Shown here: positions 23,063 to 34,266 of the stretch, one piece after another
Numbering within the stretch: position 1 is the first letter of the stretch
Layout of the letters: every line of letters starts with the position of its first letter
Assembly (NCBI GenBank): GCA_012184525.1
Contig: WOFQ01000007.1
Location: forward strand, 806,001 to 870,000
DNA length: 64,000 nucleotides
Reading direction: 5' to 3'
Source: Xenoacremonium recifei
Lineage: Eukaryota; Ascomycota; Sordariomycetes; Hypocreales; Nectriaceae
The notes under the pieces: generated by a model
Database searches by the model: none
Told to the model about the DNA's origin: nothing
Seen by the model: the letters and a program-made list of their open reading frames with translations, nothing else
Made by a program: the position numbers and the translations under genes

Positions 23063-24541
23063 GACTGTCCTCAGCGTTGCAACGAACTTGCGCCCGGGAA
23101 CTTTTCTTCTTGTTCCCACGAACGCCTCCGTGACGGACGGGTCCGACGCTGTGGTCAAAAGGCGGTCCCTGGATGTTGAAGTCTCTGTCTGCCGCTGTCA
23201 TCCGAAACTGTTGACAGGTCGTATGTACTCCGTATCCTCAAGCGATTCTCGATGTGTACTGGTTTCCGAATTGTTGCAGTCCTTCGGTCCGGCATGGTTT
23301 CTCCGACTAGCAGGGCTGACAAAGTCAATCACACATTGCATTGCAACCTCTTCCTCCTCCGCAACGTCGGGTTGGCAGGCAGAATGGGTTACAAGCATTG
23401 GACAAGGTGCAGATAAATGAGGTGAGGTGATGCCACAGCGACCCCTTGAGTCAGTCAGCAGGTCTGCTTCCCTGCGTATTGAGAGCACTTCGGCTCACTA
23501 ACGCAGCTCTATCAGGAAGCCCTGCAGAAGGCGGTGAACCTATAGTAGCACCCGTAGTATTTTGCAGTAGCCATGCGTTAGTGTCCGTCGTACCCATCAT
23601 CTTGCTCACAGATGGCAGGCTCCTGCTGACTCACGCATCCTCCGCCAGCGATTGGGTTGTGAGAGCCCTCTTGCGCCTCTCCCCGTAAAAGTAGGCTCCC
23701 CCTCGCGGTTTCGCCCCTCCAGCCCCTGAACGTCTGCCCTGGCCAGCGAGGATTCCATTGCTACTGGACAAGCCCCCCTGCTCTGGGCGTTTCCAGTGGA
23801 TGATCTCAGCGCTCGCTCAGACGCTCTCTCAGGCCTCTGCCCTCATTCAGCACTCCGGTGCGCCGTGTCACAGCGAGGTCCCAGAACCAGTCAATGCTGG
23901 GCGCCCCCTCCTCCCCCCATCACCCATCCATCCATCCATCAATCCAACCTCCCCCCCACCAGCCGACTGACCGACCTACCAGCAACAGTTTGGCTACTGC
24001 TGGTTCCCGGACTCTCTTCGAAACACCACACGGGGCGAGCAATCTTCGCCCTTGCCAGCGTCATTTCCTGTCAAGTTCCCCAAGCCTCGAGTCTCGAGTC
24101 TGGGTGTCTGTTATGCGTCACTGTCGGCAGCCCGCAGCTTGACCGTCAATCCACTACGATTCGGCCTCACCCGCATCTATCACACTGGCTCGCCGCTGGC
24201 TGGCTGGCTCTGGCTCCCTGGCCGCCGCTGATCTGATTGCCGCCTCGGCCAACCTACACCTCCCGTCGCCGCCGCCGCCGCCCGCCTCCTCCTCCTCCTC
24301 GTCCTCCTCCTTCACTGGCCAACGCCCGACCACTCACATCCACTCTCGCCGCCCCTCACCCCCTGAGGATCGTCTTGTGAGCCTGGTGGCATGCTGCCGC
24401 GCGACTGTTGCGACTACCGCTGCTCGCTGCTGCTGTCACTGTGATTGTCGCTGCTACTGCGACGAGTCGCCGTGTCTGCTGCGCTCCCAGACCAGGCCGA
24501 CGCTCTCGACCATGTCCTGAGGTGTGCTCGGCCACCTCAAT

Positions 24542-27500
24542 ATGCTCAGGATACAGACCGCTGTGCCGCCAAGTATCCACTCTTTGCGCACTACGCTCAA
24601 CCCCTCCGCCGACTCCCCCTCCGCGCGCATCGCACCAGCTTCACAACCCGCCTCAACCCTCTCCAAGTCCTCGTCTCGGGTCGATCCCGCTCCTCGGGGC
24701 GTCATGAACGGCATCGTGGGCACCGCGCCTCCGGGCACCATGTATGTCCGCGCGCTCTACGACTACGAGGCCGACGACCGAACCAGTCTGAGTTTCCACG
24801 AAGGCGATGTCATCCAGGTCATCACACAACTCGAGAGCGGATGGTGGGATGGGGTCATCAACGGCGTGCGTGGCTGGTTTCCCAGCAACTACTGCCAGAT
24901 CATCACCAGTCCGAATGAGCTTCCCGACCTCAGCCTGAACGGCCAGGTTGTTGACCAAATCGACGAGGAGCCTGAGGAACAAGAGATTTACGACGAAAAC
25001 TACGACCAGGACGACGAATCCGATGGCGATGGCCCCGTTGGTCTCCCGCTTGAGGGTACTGACGGGGCCGACAAGTCTCGCGCCGACTTCTGGATCCCTC
25101 AAGCGACTCCGGATGGTCGCTTGTTCTACTACAACATGATGACGGGCGACCGAAGCATGGAACTGCCCCTCGAATCGCCCGTTTCCGCCAACGAGACCGG
25201 TCCGCGAGACCGCATGAACGTCAATATCCCTGATAAGACACGACCGCCGCCAGAAATGATGGCAAGAGGCCTGACACAGGATGAGGATGATGAGTCGGCA
25301 ACTTCCGCCTCTGAAGCTGAGGGCGAGTCCCTAATGCTTGCAGGCAGGCGCTCCAAGGTAAATTGACCACTCCAAGAGAACTCCTTATTCGAGCGCTCAC
25401 CCTACTTCCTAGCCTCGCAATCGCACCTCGTTCGGTGCCCTGTCTCCCTCAACCTCCATGGACTCTATCAATGGAGTGTCTCCTGTTGGGCGGCCGCGCA
25501 ACGATACATTCCCCAACGGAAACCTTGGGGGCCAGTTGCCTAACATGGCTTCAGCGACATCGTTCACGAGCACAACCTACAACCTCCCCACAACTGCCAC
25601 CGTTCCCCGGTCATTCTTCGACGACGGATCTACTCCGTCGCTTAGCTGGACCTTACTGGTTTCTAACATGAAACGAGCCATAGATCGATACCGGGATGCC
25701 ATCACAAACAACAACCGGTCTGAGTACGTCGCAAGAGCAGAGGATATATCGGATCATCTGCGATTGCTTCTGGCCGCTGGTTCTGGGACAACTGACAACC
25801 ATTCTGGGCAACCCTCCATTATCTCTACCAACAAGGCACTCTACCCTCACTTCCGAGACATGATGTCCAAATTTTCCAAGCTCGTCATCTCCTCTCATAT
25901 TGCCGCTGCTGACTGGCCGAACGCCGAGTCGATACAAAAGTGCCTGCAAGAAGCTGATGGTGTGTTGATGGGTGTTTTTAGCTACGTCGAGGTTGCTCGA
26001 CAGCAACGGGGTGAGGAGATCCCACGTCTCTTTCCTGGTTTCGTTATTGGCAGCACAACTGGAGGAAGCTGGCAAAACAACGGATTAGGCTCGCGCGACC
26101 CCATCACGGCGAATTTCCTAGAAGATGAGGAGGGCCTCGTCGAACCGACGGCAATTCTCGATGGCAAGCTCCTAGAACGACTTGACGAACAAAAGCGGAT
26201 GCTCGTTTCAAGTATTCGGGAGCTTGACAAGAACCTCGTCGTGCCTGACAAGATCATCACCCCCTACCGTCACGAAGTTATTGGTAACAACGTATGCTTT
26301 GCCGGAGGAAAGGTGGTGGAAACCTTCAAGCCTTGGATTGCTATGATCGAGTCAGTTGACCTATCATCACTCGGCAACAGCTTCCAGACGCCTCAGCTCG
26401 GCGACTTCACAACCAACAAGCAGAGTCTCTACGATAATATCTCAGACCTAGTCCTAGCCTGCCAGGCTGTCGCCGGTCCATTGGCCGACGAATGGGCCGA
26501 AGTGCGCGGAGAAGCCATGGAGAACCGTCTTGAATACGTTCGCCAATGTGCGCGAGCGTTGGAGACAAACTCTTCTCACATCGGTTTCTCGCTGCAGCTT
26601 CTCTCGGAACAGGTGATGATCAACATGCAACAAATGGATCCTCGACCTCGAGAAGATTTGTTCCCCAGGATGCAGTTGCAGCGAGGAGAGACTATGCCTT
26701 ACGAACGACCTCATCAACGCTCAGAATCGAGGTCAGCACCGATACGGCCTCCTCTCATCACTGCACAATCGTTCAGTGAAGGCGACCCCCCACCAGGAAA
26801 CTTCCGCAAGGGTGATTATTCCAAGGTGAAGAAGATCTTTGGCGAAGACCCGTCGCCTTCAGCTGGACTAGCACCAACCGAAGACACGCCGAGCTTCTTG
26901 AGGCTCGATTATGACCAGGAACTGTCGTGGGATACCAAGGCCACTCAACCCACGGTCAAGGGAGGCTCCCTCCTTGCCCTAGTTGAGCAGTTGACTCGAC
27001 ACGATAAACTCGACTCGAGCTTCAACAATACCTTCCTCCTAACCTACCGGTCTTTCACCAGCGCGAGAGAGCTTTTCGAGATGCTAGTAGAAAGGTTCGG
27101 CATCCAGCCTCCGGAAGGCCTGAGCCAGACGGACTACGAGATCTGGAAGGACCGCAAGCAGAAATTGATTCGATTCCGAGTGGTGAACATCCTCAAGAGT
27201 TGGTTTGACAACTTTTGGATGGAGGAATACAACGAGGAGTCAAAACAGCTCATCCGAGATGTTTATAATTTCGCTAAGGACACAGTCAAGTCCACGGAGA
27301 CTCCGGGCTCAGCACCTCTCATGGCTGTCTTAGATCAACGGCTCAGCGGAAAGGAGGCCGGTGCCCGCAGGATGATCCAGACGCTCAACCAGAACACACC
27401 AGCAGCCATCATGCCGAAGAACATGAAGAAGCTGAAGTTCCTAGATATTGATGTGACCGAGTTCGCTCGTCAGTTGACCATCATTGAGTCACGTCTCTAC

Positions 27501-28530
27501 GGAAAGATCAAGGCTACCGAGTGTCTAAACAAGACATGGCAGAAGAAGATCGGCGACGGCGAGGCTGACCTCGCGCCTAACGTCAAGGCGCTGATTCTTC
27601 ACTCGAACCAGATGACCAACTGGGTTGCTGAGATGATCCTGGCTCAGATGGACGTCAAGAAGCGCGTTGTGGTCATCAAACACTTCGTTTCCGTTGCCGA
27701 CGTACGTGATGCTAGCTTCATGAACACAATTCATAACGAGTACTAACGTGAAATAGAAATGCCGGCAACTCAACAACTTCTCTACGCTAACATCCATCAT
27801 TTCCGCTCTGGGTACGGCGCCAATTGCACGTCTCAAGCGGACATGGGATCAAGTTCCCCAACGTACCCAGGGCGTACTCGAGGCGATGCGACGAGTCATG
27901 GCCAGCACCAAGAATTTTGGCGAATACCGAGAAGCCCTCCACGCCGCAAACCCACCTTGCATTCCCTTCTTTGGTAAGATACCATTATCCCTTTCAGCTG
28001 GATTGCCATCAACAGAGCTAACCAATATCAGGTGTTTACCTCACTGATTTGACTTTCATTGAGGATGGTATCCCGTCCATTATCAAGAAGACTAACTTGA
28101 TTAACTTTGCCAAACGTGCGAAGACGGCGGAGGTGATTCGTGACATCCAGCAGTACCAGAACGTGGGCTACTCACTACAGCCGGTCCCCGAGCTGCAGGA
28201 CTACATCTTAAGCAATATGCAAGCCGCAGGAGACGTCCATGAGATGTATGACAAGAGCTTGCAAGTTGAGCCACGTGAGCGCGAGGATGAGAAGATTGTG
28301 AGGTACGTAGCAATGCGGCACCACCCGATGGTGTACGGTGCTATGCCATATTGGCGCTGAGATGACACCCTTCGATTCTGATTTCGTTTCATTTTTTTGC
28401 TTTTTTGCTTCATCTTAAGCATGCAGTGCGGACACAGGGGTTATCGTTTTATTAGCGGGTAAAGAAACCAAGGCATTTGCTTACTCGTGTTCTCACTCGC
28501 AGGGTTTTGGCCGAATCAGGGTTCCTATAA
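24542..28530 (+). CDS. CDC25: CDC25-type Ras guanine-nucleotide exchange factor (SH3-RasGEFN-RasGEF)
   Basis: Five exons (24542-25357, 25413-27701, 27757-27973, 28032-28302, 28503-28530) give 1206 residues. An SH3 domain lies at about 67-125 (ALYDYEADD, GWWDG, WFPSNY), a WW-like segment at about 183-212 (LFYYNMMTG), RasGEF_N from about 789, and the catalytic RasGEF domain from about 949 (FLDIDVTEFARQL, SRLYGKIKATE). It loads GTP on Ras at the membrane and so feeds cAMP-PKA and MAPK signalling. The last intron is 200 bp, against 55-58 for the others, and ends in a 28-nt exon restoring VLAESGFL. The first ATG in frame is 24542; a further upstream exon is possible. Confidence 0.93.
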
Positions 28531-29597
28531 GCAGCGTCCGGTCGATACTGGTGAAGACGAACCGCAGCCCGTTACTTGCAGAGATGTGTACTGGCGTGAC
28601 GGACAGCCCAAGCCATGGATCCGGAACCAGAGCCAGGGTCAACGGGTGTGCAGCCGACGGCGCGTTCACTCGGGCTCGAGATGGTTTAGTTTGGCTTTAG
28701 TGCAGGCTCTGGCAACTGAGCCAACGATATGAACAGGGACTCTAGAGGTTTCATCCCTGCTCGAATGCAGACTTCGGCCAGGTCTTGCGCGAGGCAGGCA
28801 GGAGACTAGATTTCAGAGGAGGCGAGGGATTCAGCCCGTGGCGTGGGAATTTGATCTCAGCCACGAGGGATTTTGGCCCCTGGCGGCTGGGACCAATCCC
28901 ATGAAGGGGATTGCGCGGTCGTTAATAACGGCTGCATGGCGCCCATCGCCCATGTGGGAGATTCCTATCTGGGACGACGTACCGTTCGTTTCCCCATCTG
29001 GTTGATTATATGAAGTGGGACATGTGACTTGACAGGGTTGGTTGGATATACCTGAGGGTGTTTTATTCACAGTGAGATATATACCATGTATCTGCCTAAC
29101 TCAGGTACAATGTACATGACCAGGTGGCTGAAACTTCATAGAAGTTGGCCACCAGGAGTTGAATGGAAAGGCGCTCAAATGAGAGCATGTTGACGTTCAA
29201 TTAATTGGCTACCATTGTGATGCGCGAAACCTGGAAGCACATGGTTGATGACTTTATGCCGACGGCTCACGGCCCGAAAGTGTCTTGATTCAACGTGGCC
29301 CGGAAACCATCCCGCTGGGATTATTCTCGCGACAAGGGTTCACGGTATGGGGAGGCGGGATTGCGGGGAGGATGCCAGGCTGGAAGAATACGGCATAGCT
29401 TCGCTTCCCCGGAATATCTTGCGATGAGACGCTCCATTAGATCGAGGCTAAGAATCTCATGGTCACGCATGGGTTGTGTCAGAATAGCCGTAAATCATTA
29501 TCTTCTCTTGGTACATAACATAGCGGGAGCTACCTTGCTTCCCTAATAATACAAACACGCGAAATCAGCTACGAAGCGAGAACATCAACACCCATTT
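28531..29597. other. Intergenic, 1.07 kb, convergent 3' ends
   Basis: The RasGEF (plus) and the dehydrin-like gene (minus) converge here. Only short frames without domains are present, and I see no structured repeat. Confidence 0.5.
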
Positions 29598-30410
29598 TTA
29601 GTGCTTGTGAAGCTTCGCCTTGATGCGCTCGCCCAGGCTGGGCTTGCCCTCCTTGCCCTCCTTGCCCTCGGAGTGATGGCTTTCGGAGGAACCCTCGTGG
29701 CTCTGGGCGGGCATACCCTCGGAGTAGCCCGTTCCGTGTTGCTTCTCATCGAGGAGGCCTACGAAGAGTTAGTTTCACTGAGTATCACATCTTAAGGGGA
29801 TCACGTACGGTCAGCCTCTCGTCCAGCGCCTGGCTTGGAGGCATCAAAGTCACCGCCATCGGCAGCAAAGCCCGTCGCCCGGACGTACTCCTCGCCGGTG
29901 CCCTTCTCCTCGATCTTGTTCTCGCCTTCGCTGCTGCTCTCGGGCATGTTCTCGGTGCTGGCAGACTTGGTGGCCTCGGGGCGGTCATTGCCCGCGTCGC
30001 CGCCGTTCTCCTTGGCGACGGTGGCTAGGGGTCGGGGCGAAGGGCCTTCAGGCTCAGCGTTGCTGTCGGTCGGGCCGGGGGTCTTGGTGTCGACCTCGGG
30101 CTGCTTGGTCTCTTCCGTGGCGGAGACGTTCTCCGGCGGACGGGTGTCGTTTTGGCCGGCGGTGGTGTCGTCGAGGGAGGCGGTGGCCTGGGGCTTGGGG
30201 TCGATCTTCTTGGCCTGGGACTCAGAGTCTATGGTTCGTGTCAGTGGTGATTAACATGTTTCTGCGAGTGTGCATACCCAGGTTACCAGCATCGTAGGGC
30301 TCGCCCTTAGCGGTGTCCCCTTGGACTCCAGAGACGGGCTCCTTGTTGGCTTCTTGCTCTCCCCAAACAGCCTTGGCGGCGGCGGTGGCAACGCTGTTGA
30401 TAGTCTCCAT
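29598..30410 (-). CDS. Hydrophilic dehydrin/LEA-like stress protein
   Basis: Three exons (30410-30278, 30228-29809, 29758-29598) with introns of 49 and 50 bp give 237 residues. The protein is almost free of hydrophobic stretches and rich in Glu, Lys, Gly, Thr and Ser. It opens METINSVATAAAKAVWG and carries the block GTGEEYVRATGFAADGGDF followed by GAGREADRLL. It ends in Lys/Glu/Gly repeats and SLGERIKAKLHKH, which resembles the dehydrin K-segment (KIKEKL). Such hydrophilins are thought to shield proteins and membranes during drying or heat. The class is read from composition and that motif; an orthologue name is not assigned. Confidence 0.82.
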
Positions 30411-31723
30411 GGTGGTGAAGTTGTGGTTCGTGTGTAGGTAGGGTCTTGGAAGTTGGGTGTTTAGCACAAAGGTGGGCTTGGCAGTGGACAGTGATGGTAT
30501 TAATAAACGCGGGAGGGGGTATCTTTCAGTTCTTGTTCTTGGGATCTTCGAAAACCAGAAACTCAGAGGGGGACCTGGGAACTTTAAATGTCATTGAGAG
30601 GGAATCCAGCATGGTGGTGGTTGTCGGGAGTGTGCAGGCCTCTGACGTCGTTTGTGAGAGGAGAGGAGAGGCCACGCACCGGGTACAGACCGATGGCGTA
30701 TGCTGCCATAGTGCAATGCTGTACCTCCCCTTCTGTTACCTCCAAGGCAAGGCTCAGATGATCATCGGGGTCTGACCTAACGAGGGGCACCAAAGGGTAC
30801 CAAAGGGCACGACGACAGGCCAAAGGTGCCAGAGCCATGCCAGAGCCAAAGGCGGGAACGTGGCGCATCGTGGGCGATGACGCTCTAGCCGATCACCCAT
30901 CACTCAATTGGCCGTGTTCGTACTGTAGGCGCACAGAGTGAGGCACGGGCAGCTTCATGGCTGATGACGTTGATGCTGTCGCAGCTGGATTTCATTCCAT
31001 GAGGTCTCCATGCTTGCGGCACGTCCCCGCCATACGTCATAGGCCGTTTGTCGCCCGCGCCCCGCCAAAGTCAAGCTTTCCCCAGGTCAGACTCAAAGCT
31101 TTCCAAGGCGAGCTCTCCCTTCCTTCGTTGCCGGTCCAACTTTTGGAGCTGAAGATGATGTCTGTACTGTGGCCGGCATAACCGGGTGCAGGTTCCTAGG
31201 CTTCCGTATTTCCCGTTCCGTGCGATAAGGTTGAGGTGGCCGATGAGATACCCGGCGGGAGAGGAGAGCTGAGGTGAGCCATCGAGATACAGCGATGCCA
31301 CCTACCTAAACGAGATTCTCGAACCAAAAGGTCAGTCTTACGAGGGAGTGCATCGCATATATTGCAAGCGGTACATAGTGAGATAACAAGATGTATCGGT
31401 GAAAGATTCACGTGAACTTGATGTCGCCTGCGTTATCTGCGTTTAGTGCTGCTGTTCCCTTAATAAGCAGAACGTGGGCGCCAAGAACGTGGCAACAGCG
31501 CTGTCGTTCAGTGGCTGACGCCTGACTGGAGTGCTCCTGCCGCATCGCAACCGCGAAAGCTGCCATTGCCTTTTTGGGATGTTTGGTGCCTGCCTCCGCC
31601 ACATGACCGTTAGACTCACGAACCCCTCCGATATCTAACTGTCTCATCGTCTCTCTTGTTCTCCTTTCTGTGCGAGAACAATACAATAGACCGCTGCAGG
31701 CGTCTTTCGCTTCTCATGAGAAC
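30411..31723. promoter_or_regulatory. Divergent intergenic region, 1.3 kb
   Basis: This lies between the divergent starts of the dehydrin-like and lipase genes. It includes CCAAAGGG-type repeats near 30786-30830. No coding exon could be supported. Confidence 0.4.
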
Positions 31724-33139
31724 ATGCGGTTATTACTTTCTTCGCTTCCTCTGACTCTGTGGCCATCCACCGTTATCGCGTTCCCAACGTTTGGGTTCCT
31801 CCCCAGCGCGCAAAGACCTGGTGGCGATCCTCACCAGGCAGTTCTGAATCCATATCATGGTGACTGCTTACGTTCGACGACAACACAGTACAACACGCAC
31901 TGACTTGCTTCATATTTCAGATATAGCACCGTCACACTCTGGTCCGGTCTTCCCGTCGAAGCCTGGTCACCATGCTGCCAGCTTCGTTGCGCTGGGCGAC
32001 TCGTACTCTGCCGGCATCGGGACAGGTCTAGATGGTCCTGAGGATTCCTGTCGCCATGGAGTACACGCCTATCCTGCCCTGATTCACGAAGAGCTCGTGC
32101 ATCGTCGAGGCCCAAATGCCACCTCGTTCCAGTTCTTGTCGTGCACTGGATCTACCATCGATGACATGCTCGAGGGCAGCCAGACCAGTCAAATTGATCA
32201 ACTTAACACCACTCTCGATGCCGACTTTGCTCTGCTCTCCATAGGCGGTAATGACCTAGGCTTCTTTGATATCATGAACAGTTGCATCTTCAGGTTCTAT
32301 AGCATGTACTCTGGTACTTGTGAGAGCGCCCTGCAAAAGTCGGATGAGCAACTCGCGAGCCCCGAATTCGAGAACCACCTCCGTCTAGCCATCATGGAAA
32401 TCCTTGACAAGGTGCAATGGGAGAAGAAGCCCTGGTTCACAATCACTGTGACGGGGTATGCTCGCTTCTTCAACACAAGCACTGACGAGTGTGACGACTC
32501 TTCGTTTGGCGTCTGGTGGCGAGGCCCCAAGTTGAAGCGCGATCTCCGGCTAAGGATGAATGAGATGGTGTTGCAAGTCAATGAGAAGATTAAGCAGTCG
32601 ATTGACGCCATCAATTCGGACTTTGCGGAACCGAAGGTCTTCTTTGTCGACTATGACGCCGAGTTTGAGGGTCACAGATTCTGTGAGCCCAATGTGACTG
32701 AACCGGCGTACGAACGGAATGAAACGTGGTTTTTCCTGGTTGGTGGTCCGGATAATGCGAATGATACTTCAGATGCGACCACAGCCCAGAATTCGTTGGT
32801 GCTGTCATCGTCATCTGCCTTGGTCGATCCGAATACTTGCCTTCCTGCTGCCGAGAGGTCTGGCGACTGGGGAGAACTCGCGCTTTGTATGATGGCCAAA
32901 GCAGCCCGCGAGGATCCCTACCTGCGGACAGCGGAGGGCGGTATGTTCTCAGAGAACTCAATGTGGTATGTACCAACATATTACGGGAAAACGTTCCATC
33001 CTGTGAGTATCTACCTTTCTCAAGCTTTGACCAACGCCCTGACAATGCATAATAGCGGACGCAAGGCCATAAAGCCATCCGGGACAAGGTTTATAACTTG
33101 TGGGAAGAGTTGCATAAGAAACGGCAGTTGCTAGGTTGA
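31724..33139 (+). CDS. Secreted SGNH/GDSL-family lipase or esterase
   Basis: Three exons (31724-31859, 31921-33002, 33056-33139) with introns of 61 and 53 bp give 433 residues. A signal peptide covers about residues 1-19 (LLLSSLPLTLWPSTVIA). Block I is FVALGDSYSAGIG with Ser73 as nucleophile; block III is IGGNDLGF; the C-terminal TFHP, created across the last splice with RTQGHKA, supplies the candidate catalytic His (H405). Several N-X-S/T sites fit a secreted glycoprotein. The layout matches fungal relatives of bacterial SGNH esterases that cleave lipids or acyl esters. The natural substrate is unknown. Confidence 0.92.
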
Positions 33140-34266
33140 GAGCGATGACTATTTTTGGCCTTTTTTGCATAGACATAGCGTATATGATACCCTCAGAACT
33201 TTTTTGCATACCCACATGAGTTTTGGACTATTTTTTGCCCTTTGATTGCTTTGACGCTACCCGCCTAGATTTTCACAGTAGCTGAAGTGGAAGCAAGACG
33301 ATCTTGGTTCGGGCCCTTCCGCAATCGGTGGACAGATTTCTGCCCTACAGAGGCTGCTGGGGAATCACCTCACCCCTGGCTTGGTCAGCCCTGGGCTCGG
33401 GGTGATCGTCGCAGCCTCCAGCAAATGAACAGCGAGCAAGAGGGCCTTCAGGGAAAGTCTGGAAGGGTCCGGGCTAGGATTTGCAACGCATGGCACCCAA
33501 CGCAGCATCGGCACCGAACCTGTCGGATGTCACCTTTGCAGCTTTCTTCCCTTGCATCCCGCACTTGCAGCATCCTCTCAGTACTTGAGTACCTCTGCCA
33601 CGCGCTGGTTCGCGCTCCCATCGTTCCTTTAGCCCGTGTTAGAGAGACGATTGCCCTGGACTATCGCAAGCAGAGGGCTGGCTTCCTGCAATCAATCCGA
33701 AAACGAAAGATCTAAGCGCTTCTTGGTTCGCTGCACTCGACATTGGTGAGGTGACATTAGGCAGGTCCTGTTGTAAGCACCAGCAGACCTGGGGTCAACT
33801 AGGCCAGGCACGGGACGAGACGGGAGCTTTTCTCAAAGTCTCACTACCAGACCTTTCCGGTGGGAAGCCATCGATCCTCCCGCTCAGGACAACCCCTTGG
33901 GCAGGTCGTTCGCTCTCGGTCGGGAGTTGGCGATAGAAGCGACTGACTGAGACGGCGTCGGTGCGTCTTCTCCACGGCTTCGTCATGGGCTTGGTCCTTC
34001 ATCGCGACAACTGCGATTGACGGCCACGGCCAATTCCGCTCGTTCAGACATCCCACCACACCATCACAGTGAAGCTGCAGAGCTGCCTGCCGCCAGCTTC
34101 CTCCAGGGCCTGTGCCGCAGACGGGACGAGGGCCCAGGCCTCGGCATCGCCATCTTCACTGTAGCCGCCACCACAGCTCGTCTCAACCGGTCACAGGGCA
34201 TTCCCCTCTGGACTGTCGCTGCGCGGCCTCTGGGCAACTTCTCTCGTTATCCCTCCCCACCCAGCC
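33140..34266. other. Intergenic, 1.1 kb
   Basis: This is the upstream flank of the second Zn2Cys6 gene. Frames at 33287-33715 and 33751-33936 have no domain or splice support. No gene called. Confidence 0.5.

Larger units (their letters stand above)
19116..24541. promoter_or_regulatory. 5.4-kb gene-poor divergent region between C2H2 factor and CDC25-type RasGEF
   Basis: No spliceable gene with a recognisable domain was found here. The first third is strongly strand-asymmetric: G/A rich on the plus strand (19500-19720), which means a C/T-rich upstream tract for the minus-strand regulator. It holds (CACAG)5 at 19802-19826, (GGTGC)4 at 22568-22587, an 18-bp perfect tandem duplication at 23027-23062, CCAT repeats near 23928-23941, and (CCG)n/(TCC)n near 24270-24312 before the RasGEF. 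Long 5' leaders with upstream ORFs are the simplest reading; a non-coding RNA cannot be excluded. Confidence 0.5.

Noticed and set aside
28303..28360. RasGEF ending by read-through at 28358-28360
   Set aside because: The read-through tail has no resemblance to the family, while a clean splice gives a conserved-looking end; kept only as possible intron retention.
31317..31330. Possible tRNA B-box (TCTCGAACCAA) on the minus strand
   Set aside because: No A-box at the right distance and no cloverleaf could be folded by eye; no tRNA is called anywhere in the window.
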